Shown piece by piece: positions 22,336 to 32,817 of a DNA stretch of 64,000 nucleotides. This DNA is from Haliclystus octoradiatus (Eukaryota; Cnidaria; Staurozoa; Stauromedusae; Haliclystidae). The notes under the pieces were generated by a model that saw only the letters and a program-made list of their open reading frames with translations, made no database searches and was not told the origin of the DNA. Location of the stretch: contig OU744447.1 in the NCBI GenBank assembly GCA_916610825.1, forward strand, positions 2,778,146-2,842,145, in the 5' to 3' direction. Both the position numbers and the translations under genes were made by a program. Every line of letters starts with the position of its first letter. Within the stretch, counting starts at the first letter, position 1.

Positions 22336-24954
22336 GTAATTTAAGACATATAAACAATTTGATACAGGAAAAGACTACGCTATTTTAAGTAATGACTATT
22401 TAAGTATGTAATAAAGGCAAGGCTATTGATCTTGATGTCTGGCAAATCCAATTATTGTTTACATTATTTTATTTATTTCGAAGAAGGATGTTTTTAATAT
22501 GTTGATTGTATTTTGTTTTTATATAATTGTCTGCATTGTGATATTTATTGAGCAGATTAGCTCCACTAAATGAGAATGACATTTTTTCACGATCTGTATA
22601 AACCCTTGGGAACATATAGGGATTTTCGGGTGGTGTAGCGTGAGTTTGACTTAGTAAAGAAAGATTTTAATGTTGGTCCGTTGCATCCCTGGGCTAACTG
22701 GCGAGCTGTGCACATAGTGCGCAATTCAGTTAGATTTGAAATGTCAAGCCAGCCAAGTTCGTCTAGTAAATTGTCCATTGTTTCAAATTTATTTCTGCCA
22801 ACCACTAATTTTGCAGCCAAATTCTGTATTTTAATTTGTATCTTTCTTACTTATATTTTCTTGCAAGAAGACCATACTTCTATGGCACAGAGGCTTTGTT
22901 CTAAGATTTTCGATTGTACAATTTTAATAAACATTTCTTGAGGAATAAATTTCGTTGTTTGGCTAGTGCTCGTAATCTGTATGCTGCAGCTTTTATGATT
23001 TGTTGTACATGGTTCTTAAAATTCATATTTTCATCAAACACAATGCCAAGATTTCTGGCTTTGTTCACGTGTAATTGAGTGTCGTCCGCAAACTGACCAA
23101 CTACACCATATTTTAACACATTTGGTAGGTTATTTACATACACTAAGAATATCAGTGGCCCCAGGATAGATCCCTGTGGTACTTCGCACGTCAATTCAAT
23201 TTCATCTGAACAATTGTTTCCAACTCTTATCACTTAAGTACGATCATTTAAATAGGATTTAATCCAAGACATACATGCTGAGACAATCCAAGTAATTGTA
23301 GTTTGGATAACAAAATGTCATGCTGAAGGCTATCACCTTTGAGAGGTCCATGAGAATTAGAAAAGAAAGATCATGGTGATCCATCGATTTAAAAATTTGT
23401 TCAGTAATGTTTAACAATGCTGTAACTGTTGAGCGTCCAAGTTGGGAACCATGTTGACATATATTAAGCAAGGGTGAAATAAATGGGTAAAGTTGCAAGT
23501 ATACCACTCTTTCGACGACATTTGATAATAGAAATAATAATGCCAATGGACGGTGTTGATCTGGTGTTGTTGCTGCTGGTGTTTTTGGTATTGGAGATAC
23601 AAGTGTATATTTGAAAATTGGTGGAAATACCGATAATGATATAGAGAGATTGATAAGTTTTGTTAATGATTTGTTTGATTGTTCGATGTTTAAATAGTTC
23701 GGTGATGTGTGGGTAGTACTTTTGATGCTCTCTCCTACATTGCAGAAGAATTTATTGATGTTGTTTAGCTCTTCCTTTGTTTGTGCGGTACACTTATATT
23801 TGTGTTTTTTGGTTATTCTTTTTATGTGGTTCCATACCTCGCTTGCATTATCACCACATTCTGAAAATTTAAATTTAATGTAATCTATTTCGGCTTTTCT
23901 TAATTTGTAATTTACCTTATTTCTATATACATGATATTTTTCCCAGTCTTGATGACGTTTTGTTTTTATTGCTACATATCTCATTTTATTTCTTTTTTTT
24001 AACTCAGTTCTCAATTCTTTTGTAACCCAAGGTGCATAGTTAGAATGAAGAACGAAAGTTTTTTTGGTGCATGCTTGTTTAGTGTTTTGGTTAAGGTAGT
24101 CTGTAGAAGTGTTGCTGCTTGTTCTACATCTTTTCATCGATCGCAATTTTAAATTCTGTCATGTCTGCCATTTAGAAGGTACTCGCAGAAGGCAGTTATA
24201 TCAAAGTATTTATAGGATCTCAAAGTTTTTAATGACTTTTCAGGCTTCTCTGTAGTGCAAACTATTGTAGTTTCCAATCCAAGGTGATCAGATTTACACA
24301 CGGATGATGGTTTACATAGACCGATACGCTCATTTAATGCTTCAGATGATATAAAGTAATCTATACATGTTTCAGTTAGTTCAGTAACTCTTATTGCATC
24401 ATTGTTATGTGAGTGGAGATTGAATTGCGACAAAAGATCTGAAAGTGCAGTTTTTGATGGTGAATTTTTAAAGTAATTAACATTCAAATCACCAGCAAGA
24501 ATAAAGTTGATGTATCTCTCTGATAATATTTCTACAGTTGTTCGTAGCTGATTTATAGCATCTTCATAATTGTCCTGCCGGGAATTATACAAATTAACTA
24601 AGTAGAATACCCTGTTGGTCGATGTTTTTACTTTGACTGTCAATTGTTCATGCTGCACTCCATGTGATTGTTTTGTCAAGGATACATCCATAGTTATGTT
24701 TAAATTGTTTATGTAATAAATTGCTGTACCACCTTGTCTACCATCTCTATCATTTCTAAATATATCGTATCCAGGTATGACACAATCCATGGATTCTTGT
24801 TGAAGCCATGTTTTTCCCATAAGATTGCTATGTCTTTTTTATTTTCAATTATGTAGGTGTGTAGTTCATTAATAGATAATAGTTTTAGGTGTTTGAAATT
24901 TCTGGAATATGGCGATGTTGTACTTGTATCGTGTTGTTGGATGCTAGTAGACAT
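22336..24954 (-). mobile_element. LINE B, near full-length CR1-like copy with internal deletions
   Basis: From right to left on the minus strand: the start of an APE endonuclease (LKLLSIN, then ELHTYIIENKKDIAILWE) at about 24709-24954, a frameshift, then RNDRDGRQGGTAIYYIN, FILAGDLNVNY and KSDHLG (catalytic GDLN and SDH boxes) at 24149-24820. Next come a linker and reverse transcriptase (SPIPKT, HRPLALL, FLILMDLSK, VPQGSILGPLIFLVYVNNLP, FADDTQLH). The C-terminal tail at 22587-22820 ends R-KSLYVPKGLYRS. Two stretches normally present are missing: one after the PSL-T-LINLSIS type motif order and about 60 residues between FADDTQL and RNLGIVFDE. The left 250 bases look like 3' UTR. Confidence 0.8.
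22901..24146 (-). pseudogene. LINE B reverse transcriptase, two frames
   Basis: The frame at 23259-24146 (295 residues) carries the pre-RT linker and RT boxes up to the damaged LMDLSKVIAF (normally D-SKAFD). The frame at 22901-23233 (110 residues) carries EVPQGSILGPLIFLVYVNNL and FADDTQLH, then jumps directly to ARNLGIVFDENMNFKNH. The DLSKAFD aspartate survives, as do the two aspartates of FADD, but the missing segment after FADD removes the region that normally holds WF--N-L-LN--KT. The copy cannot be active. Confidence 0.75.
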
Positions 24955-25179
24955 CAGTAAATCTTGATTATTGTTGTATTTTAAGGATTATATTTGCACG
25001 ATTTGGAAATCTCTGATCATCCAGCGATCCCCCAGCTCATTCAAGTTTTCATTTCTTATTTTATATTCTGCCCTTAGTTTGTCATGACTTTTTATTCGTC
25101 AACAGTGTAGTCTGGAGAGATATACACAATATAAAACCAAGTATCTTTCAAATATTTTGAATGTTTCAAAAGCTTGATT

Positions 25180-25440
25180 TTATCTGAAAAACTCTCCAAT
25201 TAATTCCATTTTCTTCGCCTTCATTAATTTCGTTGTAGCAATATCAGCGGTATCGGTTTCCAGTATATTAATGAGTTTAGCATTCGAACTTGGGTCCATG
25301 ATTTCATTTGAGACATTCATGGTGTTGTCCTGAGTCTTTTCTATACTATCTGTATGCTCAACAAAGTTTAAAGTAGGTAAACCACTTATAGGTATATTTT
25401 CACATTCATCTGTCATGTTATATATCAATTCACAAGTCAA
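25180..25440 (-). CDS. Unrecognised 86-residue ORF, possibly LINE ORF1 tail
   Basis: An acidic, Ser/Asn/Thr-rich frame (MTDECENIPISGLPTLNF and onward) with no domain I recognise. It lies between the start of LINE B (24954) and the end of LINE C (25437), on the same strand. It could be the end of LINE B's ORF1, a fragment from another gene carried into the locus, or chance. No start or splice signal decides this. Confidence 0.25.
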   Translation of the reverse strand: MTCELIYNMTDECENIPISGLPTLNFVEHTDSIEKTQDNTMNVSNEIMDPSSNAKLINILETDTADIATTKLMKAKKMELIGEFFR

Positions 25441-26021
25441 TAATAAAAATAATAATCATATATAAACGAAGAAAAATCTGAGAGCGAATACGACACGTCA
25501 TCTCCCACAGACGTGTCAAGGCAGTGTGTTTGATAGGCCTGTGTGTTTGAACCTAATGAAGATTGCAGGCTTTGCAGGCATCCTGCCATAGTACCTTCCA
25601 CACTTTCCATGGCTTTTGACATTTTTTCAGCATGAACAATTAATTTATTATCTGTGTCATCTGACTGTTTGACTAATTTGCGTTTTAAATCTAAATCCTC
25701 TCTAAAGTACAAATCTCGCTTTGCCTCCTGCGAGAGTCTGGGAGTCATCCTCCGCTCCCTTTGGTCTCTTAAAAATTCAGCAATGACTGGCCAGCGTTCT
25801 ATTGACCCTGTTGCTGTTCGCATGGAATAGAGACTTCGGAATGCTTTGCTACAGATCTTTCCAATTTGTGCGCTCATTGACATTTGTTCATCGAAAAAGG
25901 CTCCGAGATTTCGCACATATGTCACTGGTGATATATTGACTTCCCCAACGATGAGTGAATTGATTTCAGCCTTAGATAACTGTTTGCGTGAAACAATAGA
26001 TGAACTCTGTTTTAATGTCAT
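25437..26021 (-). pseudogene. LINE C thumb fused in frame to an unknown coding-like segment
   Basis: A 194-residue open frame. Residues 1-68 are LINE (VRNLGAFFDEQMSMSAQIGK, SKAFRSLYSMR). From about residue 69 the sequence turns into a charged, helix-like stretch without LINE character: FLRDQRERRMTPRLSQEAKR, then KRKLVKQSDDTDNKLIVHAE, then MESVEGTMAGCLQSLQSSLG. I do not recognise the family. The pattern resembles the C-terminal helical part of a DNA-binding or transposon accessory protein, but that is a guess. Confidence 0.5.
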
Positions 26022-26906
26022 TTAGTATTAGACTATGTTGTGTCATCCACTGGCGAATATCTTCGATGCATTTTTTCATAGTGCTTATTGCTGAAACTTG
26101 TGCAGATGGCGATGGCTTGAAGGACAGGTAGAGCTGGGTGTCGTCAGCATAACAATGAACATTCACCAGATGATTTGATACAATTTTGAAAATTCCACTT
26201 ATGTACAGCACGAACAGTATTGGCCCAAGGCAGCTTCCCTGAGGAACAACAGAATTGATTTGAAATGCATTCGACTTACAATTACCAATTTGAACACGCT
26301 TCTGCCTTTCTTTTACGAAGAACTCTATCCACGCATTGGCATTGCCGATAATTCCAAATTATTTCTGGAGGATGTCCATGAGTGTCGAGTGGTTGATGGT
26401 GTCGAAGGCAGCACTGAGGTCAAGTAAAACTAGTAGAGTTACCACCTTTTTGTCCATATTTAATAGAACATCATTTTTCACCTTCAAGAGTGCAGTTTCA
26501 GTCGAATGGAACTGACGATACCAAGACTGTAGTAAGGTAATGGTGCATTTTCAGTAAAATGTGGTGTGAGTTGCGAGATAGCTGCTTTTTCGGCAGACTT
26601 AGCAATAAAGTGTAAGTTACTGACAAGTCGCAAGTTTTTAAATAATGCTTCAAGGCCGAACTTCTTTAAGCGTGGCAATACTATTGACATTTTCCAAGTC
26701 TCCGGAATACAGCCATTTTCAAAAGACGAGTCAACATTTTTTGCTATTATTGGTGCGATGACGTCACTGCATTTCTTTAGAAGTAATGTAGGGATCGGAT
26801 CTAATTCACGGGTCGCATTGCTTGATTTCATGATAATGTTTTCCACGTCAGCAAGTACACCAAAGCAACCTATGTTGCTCATATTATTTGTTCCCGTGGA
26901 CCACAA
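25437..26906 (-). mobile_element. LINE C remnant, reverse transcriptase, broken
   Basis: From 26906 leftwards the minus frames read ELDPIPTLLLKKCSDVIAPI and GCIPETWK (fingers), a stretch near 26390-26480 with LLDLS-AFDTI, then VPQGSCLGPILF near 26240, CYADDTQLYLSF near 26150, and a thumb segment VTYVRNLGAFFDEQMS near 25910. Stops and frame changes separate the parts. This is Jockey/CR1-like by motif style. The usual C-terminal tail is not found; instead the frame runs into an unrelated coding-like stretch at 25440-25815. Confidence 0.75.
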
Positions 26907-27170
26907 TACATATTAATTAAAACTACAGTTCTCTACAAGTCAATACCAATTCTAAACTCATCATATTCCAAGTGTCAGAATATTATTGATTGCAAAATTT
27001 GAGGGTAAATATTGCATCGAACAGTGTTAGGTACATTCGCTTATGTTAGATACAGAACCTCATGCAATTTTATGATCAAAAGTAATAACGAAGAGAAATA
27101 AATATAACTGATATTCACGTACTATCTACTTACCTTCAATTCAACTAACTCCAAGAGAGGTGTAATTGGG
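26907..27170. other. No feature recognised
   Basis: AT-rich intron sequence between LINE C and a truncated Helitron-like copy. I see no motif. Confidence 0.5.
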
Positions 27171-28064
27171 GACTTAGACTGTAGACAGATTATCTCTTCG
27201 AACTTTGAATATTTTTTCGGATTATTCGAACGCAAACGTCATTTTGAAATTTCTTGAAAGTTACTTTGTTTTTATGCCTCGCGATAGATTGTTCATTTCA
27301 AAACAGATTGTTTGCTCAGTGTTCTCATAAGTTATATATCAAAATAGCATTTTTAAAAGTAAAATGTTTGTATCTCGAGTTCCAGAAAAGTAATGAAGGG
27401 CATTTTGTTTCATTAATAAATTAAAGACCTGAAATCTGTTTAATTATCATAGCGTCTGTGCCGCGCTATATGTATTGGTGATATCAACACTACATGAAAT
27501 AGGTCTAGGTCTCTTTGATTTCAAAACATGTTTTGTTTGTTTTGTTTGTTTGGTTTGTAATTCAGTATTTCGTATTGTTTTAATTATCATAAAACTGATT
27601 CAGTTTCAAGTTTCAATTCTTCAATTCATTTACACGCAGCTTTTAAATTCAAACGAAATATTTTAGGTCTGAAGATCTCAATTTGAATTCGATTTGGCTT
27701 CCCGCAGGTGATCGACGTATGAATTTTTTCAAATCTCTGAATTTTTCAATAAAATGATACCTAATAAAATATCAGATTAAGTATTATTATTTTATTATAT
27801 TATTTTAAAACAACGTCATAGACCCATATTTTTCATACAACAAATTTGTTACTGTACACGGTTATCTCGACACAAATGTTTGCATAATTTCCCGACAACG
27901 GATTATCTGTAATATATCGCCAGTAACACGTACATAAGTCGCGGACAGACAAAGAAATATAGAAATATTGTGATATATAAACAGACAGTATTATTAATAT
28001 AAGTAGATACGTGATCGAGATATAGTGATATATAAACAGACAGAATTATTAGTATAGTAATAGC
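27171..28064 (-). mobile_element. Helitron-like copy H4, 5' third
   Basis: It starts in the middle of the family sequence (agactgtagacaga-tatctcttcg) and runs to a 5' terminus near 28007. A second, damaged 5' terminus lies at about 28020-28064 (gtgatatataaacagacag-attattagtat). The 3' two thirds are absent. Confidence 0.7.
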
Positions 28065-28249
28065 TTTATAATTGGTAATTATCAACACATCGTCAATACA
28101 TTATAGATTGGTAAATAATCAACCTGGAACCACCTACAATTTGATTGCGTCATCTTGCCACTGGTTTCATCCTGCTCACTGAGACTGCTCACTTTCCCTA
28201 ATGTTTGATACTGTTTTGTAAGTTTATAGGATGCAAGTTTGCCCGGAAG

Positions 28250-28740
28250 ACGCAAGTGTAGTATTTTCCGTTGTCAAGCCTGCGGAACACAGAACGTGGA
28301 ATATGGAATAAAAAGTTTCAAATATCGTTATATTGTGCCACTGTTCCCAGCAATTCCAAGCTGTTGGCCGTTTGCGGTCGAAAAATCGGTTTCATTTAGA
28401 TGATCTAGTTCGTCGTGCTTAGAAGGCTTGAAGTGTTGCATGTTGAAACTTTCAAACAGATTTTCTAGATTTAATTTAGAAGTGCAACATTTCATATTTG
28501 AGTACATACATGCACTCAATTTTTGAAAGACATACCATCCTTTAACCGTTTGGATATAAAGATTTCAAAAATTAATTTAATGATATAATATACATGATTA
28601 TACTGTAGCTGGTGATGTGTAATACATTGCATCAGTTAAACCTTTCATTTTAAAATTTCAGGGCTTAGTTTTGTAATTTACTTAAGTGTGTAATTATATT
28701 TTGAAAGATTTTATGTACCTTTTATGTAACGACTTGGTTT
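28250..28740 (+). repeat. Dispersed ~480-bp repeat, copy 2
   Basis: The counterpart of 8640-9110, in opposite orientation. It lies about 390 bases before the exon at 29130. Landmarks are cggaacacagaacgtggaat, ggcttgaagtgttgcatg and ggtgatgtgtaatacat. Function unknown. Confidence 0.55.
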
Positions 28741-29129
28741 AGGACTTATGTGATTTGGAATGACACAGTATTATTTCTGTCATCAAAACCTTAATATACA
28801 TATTTTTATTCTGGTTTGAGTATACTTTATCGAAAATTGTAACTGTTTTTCACATTGATCTGTATTATTGCTCTTGAAAGCCTGCAAGCGACAGTTTCCA
28901 GATGTTTTTTCAAATTGATAAATTTAAATCTATTGCTGAAGGACAACAAAAGGTGTACTGCTAATCAAATTTCCAACTTTCGTTGTTTGGACCAGTTTAT
29001 TCTATAAATAGGACTGCTTAATCTGTAATGCTATTTTCTACTTATTTGAATATATCTATCTATATATCCCAGATATAATGCTGTCAATTAGTTATGATTC
29101 CATGATTGAATTCTTGATTCTGATTTCAG

Positions 29130-29271
29130 GTCTTTCAGGGCAGCAAAAATCGTCATATGCCTGCTGTTAACTGGCTAGCGAATCCAGTTGAAGCCACCTC
29201 TCTTATCATTGTACCATTTACCAATTTCACTGGTATCTGCCTACGTGTTGATGTGTTTGGCATAAATGCAG
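29130..29271 (+). CDS. Exon: second half of F5/8C domain 2
   Basis: A 142-base exon with acceptor CTGATTTCAG and donor G|GTGTGG. It starts in phase 0, matching the end of the exon at 10669-10964, and leaves one base. It reads VFQGSKNRHMPAVNWLANPV, EATSLIIVPFTNFTGICLRV and DVFG. This matches the F5/8C C-terminal half, F-G------V-N-L--PI-A--IRI-P----G-I-LRVEL-G. The closing GC of the motif is replaced by GI, which agrees with the missing Cys at the start of the same domain: both ends of the usual disulphide are gone together. The donor GTGTGG is weak but tolerable. Confidence 0.85.
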
Positions 29272-29329
29272 GTGTGGTGTTATTTTCTTTCTACAGGAAA
29301 GAAGCAAAATATTGATAAAAACCAACATA

Positions 29330-29665
29330 TTTGTAATACTCATCTTGATGGAATATATCTGAATGCCAACAAGGATGACCATGGTACTGCGTCAGCACTA
29401 AATAAAGTGCAGAATGAAGTATTAGAATGAGTAATAGATGATAAAAAATGTGTCATATCACTAAATGGAATTTATAAGCTTCTTTTGACAGGGTAGACTA
29501 TGATATTCTACTGACTAGATTGGAAATGAACTTTGTAATTGGTGTCACCCTTCATGATTAGTTCAAATCAGATTGACAATGAATAGTCATCCTGCAGACT
29601 ATTATTTTGTGGTGTACCACAGAGTTCTGATTTTGGCGCAAGATTGTATTTTCTTTAAACATCTC
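29330..29665 (+). pseudogene. LINE fragment, reverse transcriptase core, heavily decayed
   Basis: The + frame shows HGTASALNKVQNEVLE, DDKKCVISLNG, then degraded sequence with F-----FD/TM-F, and finally LFCGVPQSSDFGA (compare GVPQGSVLGP). This is the order of reverse transcriptase boxes in CR1/RTE-type LINEs (HSTETAL, LLDLSAAFDTVDH, GVPQGS). Many stops. It lies in the 1650-base intron. Confidence 0.55.
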
Positions 29666-30921
29666 CTCATTAACAATGGTGTATCGTATCACACATGTAA
29701 ACTGATACCCAGTTGTATATGTCATTTTAATAACTATTTCAGAGAATGAAACCCTTTCTTTCAAAAAATTGAACTTTACGTTACAAAATAAAAATTTTTG
29801 AGGAAAAAATCAACTAAAAAGAATAATGAAAAGACTAAACTATTAATTCTACATGTTGCAACTTTGGAGGCATATAGTTCTTTAGAATATGTTTTACAAT
29901 AAGAAAAGTAGCTAGAAGTATCGGAATGAACGGGTACAAATTTGAGGAGAAAAAGTAAAACAATTCCTAGTTTTGTTTTTCGTATAGCAATTAAAACGTA
30001 TTTGTCGGTCAAAAATCACGGTTTAGCTCTCTTGTCGTAAATATTATTGTTCCTTTTTGGTTTCAAAAAGTGGGACACAAGAATCTCCAAACTTCCATAT
30101 GTTTAAGCTCAATTTTGATTAGGAAAGATCTATCGTATGCTAAAACGCAACAATGAAATTTACAGAAGAAGAAAAAGCTATATTCAAATCCGTTGTGTCC
30201 AAAAAGGTGACATATGCACTTTAAAAATCTACCTCCTTGCTTTTAATGTGATTTATGTGTGCAAATAATATAAATAATATTAAATAATAATAATAATGAG
30301 AAGGTCAAGAAAGACACATTATTTGGTTGTAATTCCAAGTTTCACGTTATTAAACGATCATCAGACAACAATTACTAACTACAATTACAAACATACACAT
30401 TAACACATAGCTAAAACAGGAATTTGTTTCTATGCAGTTTCTATTGTTATTTTATTACAATGGTTCTATTATCTAACTGTTGGGTTATTATTGTTACATT
30501 GCTGAGTGTTAGCAGCGTTAAAACTTGATAAGTAAAACTTGCCGCATTTTGAAATCAACTCTGACCTTTTATTAAATAATTTTCCTTTGGATTCAATTGG
30601 ATCCAGGTGGATTCAATCCGCTCCGTATAAATTTGAACTAGAATGTAAATTAGAGTAATTTTAATTTTAAATAAAATTGTAGAAAATTATTTAATAAAAT
30701 TTTAGTCTGAACAGTATGAAGAATTTCAGAAATAGGATTTCAAAAAATCTGTTGTTATTCGCCAAAACATTGTCCCCAATAAATTATTGTTGTCATTGAT
30801 CTTTACTAATAAATAATTTACTAAGAAGGGTTTTCTTTCGATAGTTTCATTGATTCTCGAAAAGCAATTCTTGAACTCAAGCCCAGCAAAAAATAATTAT
30901 TGATTTATCTCATTCTTGTAG
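29666..30921. other. Intron sequence, little recognised
   Basis: The remainder of the intron between the two exons of domain 2 and domain 3. A small inverted repeat lies at about 30570-30588 and 30676-30694 (ttattaaataattttc and its complement). Minus-strand ORFs at 29558-30012 show no domain. Confidence 0.55.
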
Positions 30922-31259
30922 GATGTTCATTAAGTCTCGGAGCTGACGTCTCAGGGATCTTACCCGATAATGCATTTTCTGCATCATCACAGTTCAACCA
31001 ATCAACTTCAGCTGTTAGTGGGCGTTTAAACAGTCATCCATTTTCATGGACTGCTTGTCTTGTTAGTTCATCATGTAGTAGAGATCCAACTACAAATCCA
31101 TGGTTACAAGTTTGTCTACAGTCAATGAAGACTGTCAGTGGTGTTATTATACAAGGTCAAGGTTCTCAGTCTTATGGTTACTTGAAGACATTTATGGTTA
31201 ATTATTCATATGGTTCATCTGGCACAATCCACCAGTATATTGTATCGAATTCTGCCAAG
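30922..31259 (+). CDS. Exon: first half of F5/8C domain 3
   Basis: A 338-base exon with acceptor TTCTTGTAG and donor AAG|GTAAAT. It completes the codon from 29271 and ends in phase 0. It encodes about 112 residues with the full F5/8C pattern: GCSLSLGADVSGILPDNAFS (opening Cys, LG, I-D), ASSQFN, GRLNSHPFSWTAC, NPWLQVCLQSMKTVSGVIIQ, GQGSQSYGYLKTFMVNYS. Here the opening Cys is present, unlike domain 2. Extra cysteines (WTACLVSSSC, QVCLQS) suggest additional disulphides. The second half is 1.4 kb downstream. Confidence 0.88.
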
Positions 31260-31949
31260 GTAAATTGTATTCATATCTTTGTCTTTGTATATCTATTAGA
31301 TTTAATCAACAGGATGAAGATTCAGAATTAATGAATGTAACGCATCTCATGTTCCAATATATTTATTACATTATTACCATTCTCAATAAAATCAAAAATA
31401 GTTCAAGTTTTCATTCAAACAATACTCTCTATTTAGTATTAAACCCTTTATCTCGAATCCTTAACATCACAATAATTTGGCCCAGGTGCTTGATGTTTGG
31501 GAGGTTGGAAGCAAATTGCAATAGCTAGTTGACCAATGGCAGACCTGACACCACCAATCAAGCTCAGGTTACACTGCTAAGTCAGTGGAATTCCTAGTTA
31601 TACTTACCTTTGTCAACCAACAAATCGGATCTTGATCTTGCAGCGTGATTCAAAGCTAATATTTAACCTCAGTAAGATTTAATTTAACTACAATTAAAAT
31701 ATAACTCGTATTAGCTCCTTATTATATTCATCTATTAGTAACAGAGTGTGTCTGTATCCGTGCATGTGCCTTTGCAAAAAGCTTTTTGCGGCGTACAAAA
31801 CACTGCTAAAATTCCCCCACGATCTCTAAGATGTCAAATATTTACATTTTCGTGTAGTATGTTCTTAGTGTAGTAAATCCTAGACGGTCCTTCCTCGAAC
31901 CGTTCCATATTTAGTTAGCCTACTTATCATATCTTCAACATCTTTTTAG

Positions 31950-32370
31950 CATTGGCAAAGTGTCTCACATAAAAGTACCTTAGTAGAAAATCAGCAGAAA
32001 TTGTGGTTCATGCTTTTATTACTACGAAACTGGATTACTGTCACTCTTTATTATACGGACTACCCAATTATCAATTGAAAACTTTACAACGAATACAAAA
32101 CAGGATAAGTTTTCAAGTTCAAAAGTTAAAAATATTACTCTAATTCTAATAGAGCTGCACTGGCTACGAGTTCAAATCCTCAAGTGGAATTTGCATTAAA
32201 ATACTTATCAAGGAATTTAGTTTCAACTAAATGTGCAGTATCACTACGTTCCACTGAAAATGAAATGCTATTTCAACCATCTGGCTGCAAAAAAAGTTAT
32301 GGAGACTGAGCTTTTTCAGTTTGCACTCCCTCAAAATGGAAGAAACTAACATTGAAACCACAAAAATTGA
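31950..32370 (+). pseudogene. LINE fragment, reverse transcriptase thumb and tail
   Basis: The + strand reads AEIVVHAFITTKLDYCHSLL, YGLPNYQLKTLQRIQNR, then after a frameshift I-ILIELHWLRVQ, I-IKILIKEF. This is the common CR1-like tail LDYCNSLLYGLP--QL--LQ-VQN and I-PIL--LHWLPV--RI-FKIL. Decayed, without catalytic boxes. It lies in the intron at 31260-32663. Confidence 0.7.
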
Positions 32371-32663
32371 GTAGTTTATTAATATTTTAAAAGATCTCGA
32401 AGACTCAACTATTCAATGGATTTCTAAATAACAGATATTTGATATAACATTAGAAATTCTATAATTTCAATTTTTTTTTCTTGAGTTGAATTCCAAAAGT
32501 TTTTTAATGTCTTAAATTTGTAGACTGTTAAAGCGTTTTGAGCTTAGGGATGTGTGCGCTATGTAAGAAATATATTGTTACTATTATTATTATGATATTA
32601 CTGCGGTACATTTGAAATTAAAATATTAACACCGCCTTCATTTTGTTTGGCTTTCTTTCTTAG

Positions 32664-32817
32664 ATATTTGATGGTCTAACAAACAGAAATGGTGCTGTTA
32701 CACGCATGTTTCCTGAAGCTATAGCAGCAACGTGTCTTAGGATAGTTAGCAACGAGTACTATAGCCCAGCAGGTGGAGAGCCTTCTGCAAGAGTTGATCT
32801 ACTTGGTTGTGAAACAC
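32664..32817 (+). CDS. Exon: second half of F5/8C domain 3
   Basis: A 154-base exon with acceptor CTTTCTTAG and donor C|GTGAGT. It starts in phase 0 and leaves one base. It reads IFDGLTNRNGAVTRMFPEAI, AATCLRIVSNEYYSPAGGEP, SARVDLLGCE. It fits the F5/8C C-terminal half and ends in the canonical LLGC, giving the partner for the opening Cys of the exon at 30922. The phase pattern (1 in, 0 inside, 1 out per domain) is the same in domains 2 and 3, which indicates duplication of a two-exon module. Confidence 0.87.

Noticed and set aside
26566..26916. 116-codon plus-strand ORF
   Set aside because: It is the shadow of the LINE C reverse transcriptase frame on the minus strand (26484-26906).
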